Shown one piece after another: positions 36,116 through 43,473 of a DNA stretch of 64,000 bases (positions are counted from its first letter, which is position 1; each line of letters opens with the position of its first letter). The position numbers and the translations under genes are program-made. The notes beneath the pieces are model-generated. The model saw only the letters and a list, made by a program, of their open reading frames with translations, was not told the DNA's origin and did no database searches. This DNA is from Novosphingobium sp. 28-62-57 (GTDB taxonomy: Bacteria > Pseudomonadota > Alphaproteobacteria > Sphingomonadales > Sphingomonadaceae), in assembly GCA_002256985.1 (NCBI GenBank), contig NCGO01000002.1, positions 124,001 through 188,000 of the forward strand. Direction: 5' to 3'.

Positions 36116-37012
36116 ATGAGCCAGAACCACGACCCCGCCATGCTTGCCAAGGCCGAGACCCTGACCGAAGCCCTGCCCTATCTGCAGCGCTATGCGGGCA
36201 AGACCTTTGTGGTGAAATATGGCGGCCACGCGATGGGCGATCCCGAAGCTGCGCGCGATTTTGCCGAAGATGTGGTGCTGTTGAAAGCCGTGGGGATCAA
36301 CCCGGTGGTGGTCCACGGCGGCGGCCCGCAGATTGGCGCGATGCTCAAGACGCTGGGCGTGGAATCAAGCTTTATCGATGGCCTGCGCGTGACCGACAAG
36401 GCCACCGCTGAGGTTGCCGAAATGGTGCTGTCGGGCAAGATCAACAAGGAACTGGTCGGCTGGATCGCAGGCGCGGGCGGCAAGGCCATCGGCATTTCCG
36501 GCAAGGACGCAGGGCTCGTAACCGCCACCAAAGTGGAGCGCACCACCAAGGACCCCGGCAGCAATATCGAACGAGCAGTCGATCTGGGCTTTGTGGGCGA
36601 GCCGACCGAAATCGACATCAGCATTCTCGATACGTTGAGCGCGGCCGGCATCATCCCGGTGATTGCGCCGATCGGCGTGGGCAAGGATGGCCACACGTAC
36701 AACATCAATGCCGATACGATGGCAGGCGCCATTGCCGCGGCCCTTGGCGCATCGCGGCTGTTCCTGCTGACCGATGTTCCCGGCGTGCTGGACAAGGACA
36801 AGAACCTGCTGACCGATCTTCGCCCCGCCGATATTGCGCGGCTGGCCGAAGATGGCACGATCAGCGGCGGCATGATCCCCAAGCTGGAAACCTGCGTCCA
36901 CGCGGTGGAGGCGGGCTGCGAGGCTGCCGTGGTGCTGGATGGCCGCGTGCCGCACGCAATGCTGATCGAAATTTTCACCGCGCAAGGTGCAGGCACATTA
37001 ATCCGGGCCTGA
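36116..37012 (+). CDS. argB: Acetylglutamate kinase
   Basis: Phosphorylates N-acetylglutamate in arginine synthesis. 298 residues from ATG 36116. Motifs: [12 protein letters not shown] (catalytic Lys), [65 protein letters not shown], and [15 protein letters not shown]. The length and motifs are typical of the arginine-sensitive hexameric form. A TTG 36 nt upstream is a less likely start. YggT follows 94 bp downstream. Confidence 0.97.
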   Translation: MSQNHDPAMLAKAETLTEALPYLQRYAGKTFVVKYGGHAMGDPEAARDFAEDVVLLKAVGINPVVVHGGGPQIGAMLKTLGVESSFIDGLRVTDKATAEVAEMVLSGKINKELVGWIAGAGGKAIGISGKDAGLVTATKVERTTKDPGSNIERAVDLGFVGEPTEIDISILDTLSAAGIIPVIAPIGVGKDGHTYNINADTMAGAIAAALGASRLFLLTDVPGVLDKDKNLLTDLRPADIARLAEDGTISGGMIPKLETCVHAVEAGCEAAVVLDGRVPHAMLIEIFTAQGAGTLIRA

Positions 37013-37106
37013 GAAGGACAACGAGCGCTTGCCGAATAACGGGCACTTGTAGGCTGGGGACCGGGTCGGCTAGGTAGCGATCAACTTCGCCAAGGAAACC
37101 ACGCCA

Positions 37107-37406
37107 ATGTTTTTGTACACGCTGATTGCGATGATCAACTACCTCGTCAACATCATCGTGGTGGTGGTGATCGTCCAGTTCGTGCTCAGCCTGCTGATCT
37201 CGTTCAACGTGGTGAACATGCACAACAATGCCGTGGCGGCGATCTGGAAGGCGCTGAACGCCATTCTCGAACCAATCCTGCGCCCGATCCGCAAGATCAT
37301 GCCCGATACCGGCGCGATCGATTTTTCGCCGATGGTGCTGATCATCGGCCTCAACCTGCTGACCATCCTGCTGAGCGGCATAGCCGCCTCCACCGCAGGC
37401 GTTTGA
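37107..37406 (+). CDS. YggT-family membrane protein
   Basis: A 99-residue protein with two hydrophobic segments: one near the N-terminus (INYLVNIIVVVVIVQFVLSLLIS) and one at the C-terminus (MVLIIGLNLLTILLSGIAAS). The connecting region has LEPILRPIRKIMPDTGAIDFSPMV, the YggT signature. Related proteins in other bacteria take part in osmotic or cell division-related processes; the precise role is unknown. Single copy and complete. Confidence 0.92.
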   Translation: MFLYTLIAMINYLVNIIVVVVIVQFVLSLLISFNVVNMHNNAVAAIWKALNAILEPILRPIRKIMPDTGAIDFSPMVLIIGLNLLTILLSGIAASTAGV

Positions 37407-37444
37407 CTTTGGCGATTATGTCTCTTGCAGACATGTTTCTCATT

Positions 37445-37529
37445 GCTTCGTCATTGCGAGCGTAGCGAAGCAATCCAGAGCAGCTCTGCGCGACTCTAGA
37501 TTGCTTCGCTACGCTCGCAATGACGAAGC
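37445..37529. repeat. Inverted repeat (TTGCGAGCGTAGCGAAGCAA kind)
   Basis: Arms 37445-37475 and 37499-37529, perfect 31-bp reverse complements with a 23-nt loop. It lies between yggT and folD. This sequence kind is common in other proteobacterial genomes as a widespread palindromic repeat. Confidence 0.9.
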
Positions 37530-37574
37530 TGTGTTGGCCAACGAGATCAAGCCCTTAACTTTACGGAATTTTTC

Positions 37575-38468
37575 ATGACTGCTGCCGTGATTGATGGAAA
37601 GGCCTTCGCGGCCACCTTGCGCGCCCGCGTGGGCGAACTTGCCCGCGCCTTCGAAGCCAAGGCAGGGCGCAAGGCGGGCCTTGCCGTGGTGCTGGTGGGC
37701 GAAGACCCGGCCAGCCAGGTCTATGTCCGCTCAAAGGGCAAGAGCACCGTGGAAGCGGGCATGAACAGCTTCGAACACAAACTGCCCGCCGATACATCGG
37801 AGGCCGATCTGCTGGCGATGGTGGAAACGCTGAACGCCGATCCGGCGGTCGATGGCATCCTCGTGCAATTGCCGCTGCCCAAGCACATCGACGAGCAGAA
37901 GGTCATCGCCGCGATCAATCCTGACAAGGACGTCGATGGCTTTCACGTGACCAACGCGGGCCGCCTTGCCGTGGGCCAGCCGGGCTTTGTGCCCTGCACA
38001 CCGCTCGGCTGCCTGATGCTGCTGAAGGACCGTCTGGGCGACCTTTCGGGCCTTGATGCGGTGGTGATTGGCCGGTCGAACATCGTGGGCAAGCCGATGG
38101 CGCAGTTATTGATTGCAGAAAGCTGCACCGTCACCGTGGCGCACAGCCGCACCAAGGACCTGGCCAATGTGGTGCGCCGCGCCGATATCGTGGTTGCCGC
38201 CGTGGGCCGCCCGGAGATGGTCAAAGGCGATTGGATCAAGCCCGGCGCAACCGTGATCGACGTGGGCATTAACCGCGTTCCCGGCGCGACAGAGGGCAAG
38301 ACGAAGTTGGTGGGCGATGTGGACTATGCCAGTGCCGCCGCCGTCGCCTCGGCCATCACGCCGGTGCCGGGCGGCGTTGGGCCGATGACCATCGCGGTGC
38401 TGCTGCGTAATGCGCTGGTGGCGGCTTATCGCAACGTTGGATTGGAACTGGCTGCCGACGCGGTTTAA
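37575..38468 (+). CDS. folD: Methylenetetrahydrofolate dehydrogenase / cyclohydrolase
   Basis: Bifunctional enzyme of one-carbon metabolism, 297 residues. [14 protein letters not shown] carries the catalytic Lys and Tyr region, [15 protein letters not shown] and [11 protein letters not shown] are family signatures, and [16 protein letters not shown] is the NADP-binding loop; the end [14 protein letters not shown] is also conserved. It is separate from yggT by a long inverted repeat and likely has its own promoter. Confidence 0.97.
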   Translation: MTAAVIDGKAFAATLRARVGELARAFEAKAGRKAGLAVVLVGEDPASQVYVRSKGKSTVEAGMNSFEHKLPADTSEADLLAMVETLNADPAVDGILVQLPLPKHIDEQKVIAAINPDKDVDGFHVTNAGRLAVGQPGFVPCTPLGCLMLLKDRLGDLSGLDAVVIGRSNIVGKPMAQLLIAESCTVTVAHSRTKDLANVVRRADIVVAAVGRPEMVKGDWIKPGATVIDVGINRVPGATEGKTKLVGDVDYASAAAVASAITPVPGGVGPMTIAVLLRNALVAAYRNVGLELAADAV

Positions 38469-38489
38469 AGGGACTCCAGCCCCCCCACA

Positions 38490-38812
38490 CCGCTCGTCCT
38501 GAGCTTGTCGAAGGACGCTGACGCAGCGCCAGATGCTTCGACAGGCTCAGCATGAGCGGATCAAGGGTAACCCTCCGCTTGCACCCAATCCCCAAACTCC
38601 GCTCGTCCTGAGCTTGTCGAAGGACGCTGGCGCTGTGCCAGGTGCTTCGACAAGCTCAGCATTAGCGGGACCGGGATCAGCTCTTCCTCCGCCTCCCCGT
38701 CCCCCCTTTCGTCATTCCCGCGAAGGCGGGAATCCAGCGACAATAACAACCGTCGCATCGCGACGACCTTTTGCTTACCTGAGTCTGGATTCCCGCCTGC
38801 GCGGGAATGACG
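38490..38812. repeat. Cluster of three palindromic repeats in a 397-bp gap
   Basis: The gene-free gap 38469-38865 is almost filled by three elements. Two are of the TGAGCTTGTCGAAG kind (38490-38559 and 38599-38668, nearly identical and separated by 39 bp); one is of the CGTCATTCCCGCG kind (38710-38736 with 38786-38812). Such stacking suggests repeated insertion at a tolerated site. No promoter-like sequence stands out apart from the 50 bp just before the next gene. Confidence 0.85.
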
Positions 38813-38865
38813 AAGAGGGTGTGAGCGGGGTGGGCAGCGCGCGACCCATCGGCTAGACAGGCGCA

Positions 38866-39648
38866 ATGAAGCGCCTCCTCCCCCTCGCATTCCTCTTGAG
38901 CGCCGCCCCGCTCCTCGCCCAGCCCGGCCCACCAAGCGACGGCAGCGCGGGCCGCCCGCAGCGCGCCTATGCCAACCCCAGCGCGCTGATCGCAGCCGAT
39001 ATCGCCTTTGCCCGCCTCGCTCGCGAAAAGGGCCAGTGGACCGCGTTCCGCGAAACCGCAGCGGAAACGGCCGAAATGTTCGATGGCAAGCGCGTGCCCG
39101 CCAAAGTCCTGCTGAAAGACCGGAAGGACCCCTCAGAGCCCGATAAATGGGCCCCGCACGCCGCGTGGATCGCCTGTGATGGATCGGTGGGCCTGACCAT
39201 CGGCGGTGCCAGCTATCCCGGCGGCGGACATGGCGAATACGTGACGGTGTGGGAGCGCCAACTGAAAGGCAAGGTCGCGTGGAAGTGGGTGCTCGACGAT
39301 GGCGCACCGCTGGCCAAGGCCCTGCCGGAAGTCGATTGGGTGCAAGGCACCGTGGCCGATTGCCCGGTGCGGCGCGGGCCCGAAGGCGATCCACGGCCGC
39401 AGCCAGGCAGCAAGCGTGAGCGCAAGGAGCAGGGCAAGGACGCACCCTTTCTTCCGCTCGCTGGCCCCATCCCCGCCAGCGCCGCACCCGCCGGGGCTGA
39501 CAGCAAGACCGGCCAATCGCGCGATGGCTCTCTGGCGTGGCGCTCCACTGTCCTGCCCGATGGCAGCCGCCATCACACCGCGTGGATCTGGAAGGGCGGC
39601 GCGATGACGCAAGTGTTCGACCGCGTGTTTGCCGGAAAGGTCAGCTAA
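38866..39648 (+). CDS. Secreted protein of unknown function, 260 residues
   Basis: A signal peptide (MKRLLPLAFLLSAAPLLAQ) is followed by a mature domain with LIAADIAFARLAREKGQWTAFRETA (resembling the SnoaL/nuclear transport factor 2-like start seen in DUF4440-type proteins), and then YPGGGHGEYVTVWERQLKGKVAWKWVLDD. A Lys-, Arg- and Pro-rich linker (KRERKEQGKD) leads to SLAWRSTVLPDGSRHHTAWIW. It should be periplasmic. Function unknown; the ketosteroid isomerase-like fold is a guess from the first 80 residues. Followed by marC 4 bp later. Confidence 0.7.
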   Translation: MKRLLPLAFLLSAAPLLAQPGPPSDGSAGRPQRAYANPSALIAADIAFARLAREKGQWTAFRETAAETAEMFDGKRVPAKVLLKDRKDPSEPDKWAPHAAWIACDGSVGLTIGGASYPGGGHGEYVTVWERQLKGKVAWKWVLDDGAPLAKALPEVDWVQGTVADCPVRRGPEGDPRPQPGSKRERKEQGKDAPFLPLAGPIPASAAPAGADSKTGQSRDGSLAWRSTVLPDGSRHHTAWIWKGGAMTQVFDRVFAGKVS

Positions 39649-39652
39649 GACC

Positions 39653-40273
39653 ATGTGGGAGCTGTTCATCTCCGCCTTCATCACGCTGTTCGTGGTGATC
39701 GATCCGCCCGGTTGCGCGCCGATCTATGCCAGTCTTACCGGCAATGCCACGGCCAAGCAGGCCTTCAGCATGGCGGTGCGCGCCTGCCTGATCGCCACCG
39801 GCATTCTGCTGGTGTTCGCGCTGTTCGGCGAGGACCTGCTGGGCGCACTGCACATCGAACTCGACAGTTTCCGCATTGCAGGCGGCATCATGCTGTTCCT
39901 GATCGCGCTCGACATGGTCTTCGAAAAGCGCACCGAACGGCGGGAAGAGCGCGCCGAAAAGGTCCGCAACACGCAGCCGCAGGTGGAGGACGTCTCGGTC
40001 TTCCCTATGGCCATGCCGATGCTGGCAGGGCCCGGCTCGATCGCCTCGGTCATGCTGCTGACGTCAAAAGCCCGGGGCGTTGAGGAAACCGCCGTCATCC
40101 TGAGCGCGCTGGGCGTGGTCATGCTGATGAGCTTCATCGCGCTGGTCGCCGCCCGCCCCCTGATCCGCGCGCTGGGCTCGCAAGTCGAAGCGGTGATCAC
40201 GCGGCTGCTCGGTGTGCTGCTGGCGGCCTTGGCGGCGCAGTTCGTGATCGACGGGATCAGAGCGCAGTTTTAA
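39653..40273 (+). CDS. MarC-family integral membrane protein
   Basis: 206 residues from ATG 39653 with about six hydrophobic segments. SAFITLFVVIDPPGCAPIYASL is the MarC signature at the start (I/V-D-P-x-G/P-x-x-P), repeated as AMPMLAGPGSIASVML after the cytosolic loop of charged residues (EKRTERREERAEKVRN). The family function is unknown; early links to multiple antibiotic resistance were not confirmed. Cotranscribed with the secreted protein upstream (4-bp gap). Confidence 0.9.
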   Translation: MWELFISAFITLFVVIDPPGCAPIYASLTGNATAKQAFSMAVRACLIATGILLVFALFGEDLLGALHIELDSFRIAGGIMLFLIALDMVFEKRTERREERAEKVRNTQPQVEDVSVFPMAMPMLAGPGSIASVMLLTSKARGVEETAVILSALGVVMLMSFIALVAARPLIRALGSQVEAVITRLLGVLLAALAAQFVIDGIRAQF

Positions 40274-40275
40274 GA

Positions 40276-40413
40276 TTCCTCCCCATTTTCACGAAATGCA
40301 AATGGGGAGGGGGACCGCCCGCGCAGCGGGTGGTGGAGGGGGTAAACACCCCTCCGTCATCGGCTACGCCGACGCCACCTCCCCATTTGTGCTTCGCAAA
40401 AACGGGGAGGGAT
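40276..40413. repeat. Inverted repeat (CCTCCCCATTT kind)
   Basis: Nested elements: CCTCCCCATTT with its complement twice (at about 40278 and 40375-40412) and a second pair in the centre (ACCGCCCGCGCAGCGGGTGGTG). It lies between the convergent marC and LON-domain genes, and can terminate both. Confidence 0.75.
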
Positions 40414-40417
40414 GCAG

Positions 40418-41047
40418 TTACTGAAGCGTCACCCGCCCGCCATCATCGCTGTCGCGCTTGCCGAAGAACTGCATCAGTTGCACCAGCAACTCGCACCGCG
40501 CGCCCAGCGAATTGGCCTCAAGCAATGCCTGCTTGGCCGCCGCATCGAACGGGGCAATCTGTGACACGCCATTGATCAGCGACATGTCATCCAGTCGCCC
40601 GACCGAATCCCAATCGACCGAATAGCCTTGCGCATCGGCAAACTTGCGCGATTCGCGCTCGAACGAGGCACGCTCGACCGCGCTCAGCACTTCGGTCATG
40701 TCGTCTTCGAGCAGTTCGGCTTCGACCTGCCGGAACGGCGTGGTTACTTCGAGTTCGCGGATCACACGGAAGCGGGACTTGCCTTCGAGCAACAGGTTGT
40801 AGCGGCCATCCTCCATCGCCTCGACATCCACGATCTTGCCCACGCAGCCAATGTTGAACAGCGGCGCTCCCGGTTCTCCCGATTGCGGCTGGATCATCGC
40901 GATGCGCCGGTCGCGCGCCAGCGAATCGCTGACCATCGCCCGGTAGCGCGGCTCAAAAATGTGCAGCGGCAATTGCAGCCCGGGATAGAGCACGGCGCCA
41001 GACAGCGGGAAGACCGACAGGCGAGTGGATTTGGTGGCCGTCCCCAT
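40418..41047 (-). CDS. LON peptidase substrate-binding-domain protein
   Basis: A 209-residue stand-alone N-terminal LON domain without ATPase or protease parts: RLSVFPLSGAVLYPGLQLPLHIFEPRYRAMV matches the LON substrate-binding start, followed by GCVGKIVDVEAMEDGRYNLLLEG and a helical C-terminus. Such proteins are common in alphaproteobacteria next to thioredoxin-TPR genes, as here (5 bp downstream). Probably helps recognise misfolded proteins, by analogy; unproven. The start is ATG 41047; in-frame upstream codons lie inside the cnoX gene. Confidence 0.9.
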   Translation of the reverse strand: MGTATKSTRLSVFPLSGAVLYPGLQLPLHIFEPRYRAMVSDSLARDRRIAMIQPQSGEPGAPLFNIGCVGKIVDVEAMEDGRYNLLLEGKSRFRVIRELEVTTPFRQVEAELLEDDMTEVLSAVERASFERESRKFADAQGYSVDWDSVGRLDDMSLINGVSQIAPFDAAAKQALLEANSLGARCELLVQLMQFFGKRDSDDGGRVTLQ

Positions 41048-41052
41048 CGCGA

Positions 41053-41949
41053 TCAGCCGAACAGCACAGTGGAGAGCTTGCGCCGCGTGGCCGCAACCCA
41101 CGGGTCTTCAAGGCCGGTCGCCTCGAAGATCTGCAGCAGCCGTGCCTTGGCCGCGCCATCGTTCCACGCCCGGTCCGCCGCGATCATCGCCAGCAGCTTG
41201 GCCGCCGCCTCATCACGATCGCCCGCAGCATAGAGCGCGTTGGCGAAAGCCAGCTGCGCGTCCATGTCCGCCGGACGTTCCGCCGCAGCGGCGCGCAGGG
41301 CAGCCAGCTCGGCCTCCTCGGGCGCATCCTCGGCCAGCGCCAGTGCCGAGCGCGCCTGTGCAAAGACGGGGTCCGCTGCCATTTCGGCCTGAAGCGAATC
41401 CAGCACGCCTTGCGCCTCATCCTTGTGCCCTGCGGCAATCAGCGCGCGCACGAGGCCCGCATGGGCCAGTGCATTATCGGGGGCGATTTCAATGATCTGG
41501 GCAAATACGCTGGCGGCACGTTCGCCATCGCCTTCGGCCAGAATCTCCTCGCCCATCGCCAGCAGCGGCGTCACGTCCTGCTGCACTTCGCCGGCCTGAA
41601 TCGGCAGCTTGGACAGCAACTGGTCCAGATACTGCTTCAACTGCGTTTCCCCGCGCGCAGGCGTCAGGTCGGCCACTGGCTGGCCTTGGAACATCGCATA
41701 GACCGTCGGGATCGAACGCACCTGGAACTGCGCGGCGATGAACTGTTCTTCATCGACGTTCACTTTGGCGAGCACGACGCCCTTGTCGGCATATTCAGCC
41801 GCCACTTTTTCCAGCACCGGGGTGAGCGCCTTGCACGGCCCGCACCACTCTGCCCAGAAATCGAGAATGACCAGTTTGGTCATCGATGGTTCGACCACGT
41901 TGGTGCGGAAGCGATCAACCGCTTTCTGTTCGTCCAGGCTAAGCCCCAT
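41053..41949 (-). CDS. cnoX: Thioredoxin-TPR protein, CnoX/YbbN family
   Basis: 298 residues from ATG 41949. The thioredoxin domain has ILDFWAEWCGPCKALTPVLEKV (active Cys36 and Cys39) and RSIPTVYAMFQG with the cis-proline, then three or four TPR-like helical pairs from residue 125 to the end. CnoX is a chaperedoxin that protects proteins and hands them to GroEL. E. coli CnoX lacks the CxxC, while this one keeps WCGPC, as in Caulobacter. Located in an operon with the LON-domain protein. A 10-bp repeat array precedes it. Confidence 0.93.
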   Translation of the reverse strand: MGLSLDEQKAVDRFRTNVVEPSMTKLVILDFWAEWCGPCKALTPVLEKVAAEYADKGVVLAKVNVDEEQFIAAQFQVRSIPTVYAMFQGQPVADLTPARGETQLKQYLDQLLSKLPIQAGEVQQDVTPLLAMGEEILAEGDGERAASVFAQIIEIAPDNALAHAGLVRALIAAGHKDEAQGVLDSLQAEMAADPVFAQARSALALAEDAPEEAELAALRAAAAERPADMDAQLAFANALYAAGDRDEAAAKLLAMIAADRAWNDGAAKARLLQIFEATGLEDPWVAATRRKLSTVLFG

Positions 41950-41974
41950 GCTGGCCAAGGTAAGTCTCCGACAG

Positions 41975-42010
41975 GTTCAGGTGCATCTAGGTGCGTTTAG
42001 GTGCACTTCA
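41975..42010 (-). promoter_or_regulatory. 10-bp direct repeats upstream of cnoX
   Basis: On the minus strand, TGAAGTGCACCTAAAC (42010-41995) is followed by GCACCTAGAT (41994-41985) and GCACCTGAAC (41984-41975). So three units of the GCACCTAGAT kind sit at exact 10-bp spacing, 25 bp before the cnoX start codon. The same array with the same TGAAGTGCACCTA lead is at 24920-24957 before thiSG. Confidence 0.6.
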
Positions 42011-42106
42011 GGAATTGTCGCACAATGTGGTGTCGCCCGCCCAATCGGCAAGAGGAAACGCGCCACGACCCAAAGACTTCACACCCGCTGCAATTTTGCT
42101 GTTGCG

Positions 42107-43204
42107 CTAATGCCGACTCATGGTTAGAGGCCCCCACACCCCAGCCGGAACGGGCGTTCCCACCCGGCCAGAAACGCACGAGCGGGCGTAGCTCAGGGGT
42201 AGAGCACAACCTTGCCAAGGTTGGGGTCGAGGGTTCGAATCCCTTCGCCCGCTCCAGTTTGGGCCGCGCGGTGCGTTTGTGACTGCGCTGTTCGTTCCGC
42301 CGATCAGGATCGCTTTTTTCAGTTGGTTGCGCAGCCAGAGGTGTCCGCCATCGTTCTGGCGCAACGGGTGATACATGATGATGTCGTCCAAGGTCGGCAT
42401 GGCCAGCGGCACTTCCCACATGACGAGAGCGAAGCTGCGCAGCGAGGCTTCGGCCAGGCGTCGGTTCAGAATGGCGATGTGCTGAGTTTTGACCAGACAG
42501 GCGGGGATGCAGCCAAAGTTTGGCGCGATCAGGGCGGTGCGGTTTCGGCCGGAATAGAGCGCCATCTGCTGTTCTTCCAGAAGCAGGCCGAGGCGATGGC
42601 GATCAAATGGCACGATGACTTGCCGCAGCGACAGGACCGTGGCCAGATCAGGCTGTTCCTGCAGGCAGGTGTTATCCTTGCAGCCAAGCACGACAAGCTG
42701 GTTGGTTGCCAGAACTTCGCACGCATATTCAGGGTCGGCGTAGATCCCCGGTGTCAGCACGAGGTCCAGCTCTCCGGTTGCCAGCGAGGGGGAGGGATCG
42801 CGGCTGGGAGGGCGCACATCGATCATCACGCCCGGCGCTTCGGCAGAAAGCTGGCGCATCAGCATCGGCAGCACCACCAGTTGCAAATGATCGGGCATTT
42901 CCACCGTAAACTGGCGAGTGGAACGCGCTGGGATGAACTGGCGTTCGGTTTCGACCAAGCTGCCGATCTGCAGGATCACGTCCTTGACCGGCTTTTGCAG
43001 CGTTGCCGCAAGGGCCGAGGGCACCATTTGCCGCCCCGAGGCAACCAGCAGATCATCTTCGAAATGCTGCCGCAGCCGCGCAAGAGCCGCGCTCATCGCG
43101 GATTGGCCAACATGCATCCGTTCTGCGGCGCGGGTGACATTGCGCTCTTCCAGCAGCACGTCGAGGGCGACGAGCAGGTTCAGATCAAGACCTCTGAAGC
43201 GCAT
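42107..43204 (-). CDS. LysR-family regulator of the NodD-like type, C-terminus running through tRNA-Gly
   Basis: 365 residues from ATG 43204. The HTH is in residues 1-60 (DLNLLVALDVLLEERNVTRAAERMHVGQSAMSAALARLR); the effector domain follows (PDHLQLVVLPMLMRQLSAE, DLVLTPGIYADPEYACEVLA). Typical length is 300-310. Residues about 316-341 are antisense to tRNA-Gly (DSNPRPQPWQGCALPLSYAR), a sequence often seen when tRNA genes are mistranslated. So the native stop has probably been lost and the last 50 residues are not ancestral. Divergent from the TonB receptor, likely its regulator. Confidence 0.88.
   Translation of the reverse strand: MRFRGLDLNLLVALDVLLEERNVTRAAERMHVGQSAMSAALARLRQHFEDDLLVASGRQMVPSALAATLQKPVKDVILQIGSLVETERQFIPARSTRQFTVEMPDHLQLVVLPMLMRQLSAEAPGVMIDVRPPSRDPSPSLATGELDLVLTPGIYADPEYACEVLATNQLVVLGCKDNTCLQEQPDLATVLSLRQVIVPFDRHRLGLLLEEQQMALYSGRNRTALIAPNFGCIPACLVKTQHIAILNRRLAEASLRSFALVMWEVPLAMPTLDDIIMYHPLRQNDGGHLWLRNQLKKAILIGGTNSAVTNAPRGPNWSGRRDSNPRPQPWQGCALPLSYARSCVSGRVGTPVPAGVWGPLTMSRH
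42182..42256 (+). tRNA. tRNA-Gly (anticodon GCC)
   Basis: 75-nt cloverleaf with encoded CCA. Acceptor GCGGGCG (42182-42188) pairs with CGCCCGC (42246-42252), with discriminator T. The D arm is GCTC/GAGC, the anticodon stem CAACC/GGTTG is perfect, the loop TTGCCAA has GCC at 42214-42216, and the T arm is GAGGG-TTCGAAT-CCCTT with the usual TTCGA. It lies at the junction between the housekeeping region and the catabolic locus, and is overlapped on the other strand by the LysR reading frame. Confidence 0.97.
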
Positions 43205-43232
43205 AAGGTATCATCCAAATCGTTGGCTAAGC

Positions 43233-43247
43233 ATTGTATCAAACAAT
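43233..43247. promoter_or_regulatory. Candidate LysR box between LysR and TonB receptor 1
   Basis: ATTGTATCAAACAAT is a 15-bp palindrome of the T-N11-A type with ATTGT/ACAAT arms. It lies 28 bp upstream of the lysR start and about 226 bp before the TonB receptor, in the AT-richest part of the region, as expected for an autoregulated divergent promoter. Confidence 0.5.
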
Positions 43248-43473
43248 TACCACAATATGCGCGGCGGTCCTATATTGAAACCGCGCTGGACCTCACAGGA
43301 AACCGGTCAGCGCGGATAATGACGCGTCGGAGGGGCCATCCCACGAGTTCGAGTCCGCCTGTTCGGGCCCGCTTGTTCGGAATGGTGATCGATCACGAAG
43401 CGCGGGATCGAGGAGTGCTGAATTGCGGCACGGCTACGTTCCCTTCGTTGCGTCTTCAGGAGGGAGGATTTCA

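Noticed and set aside
42182-42256. Phage or integrative element next to tRNA-Gly
   Set aside because: No integrase, no att duplication and no phage genes are visible; kept as a possible island edge only.
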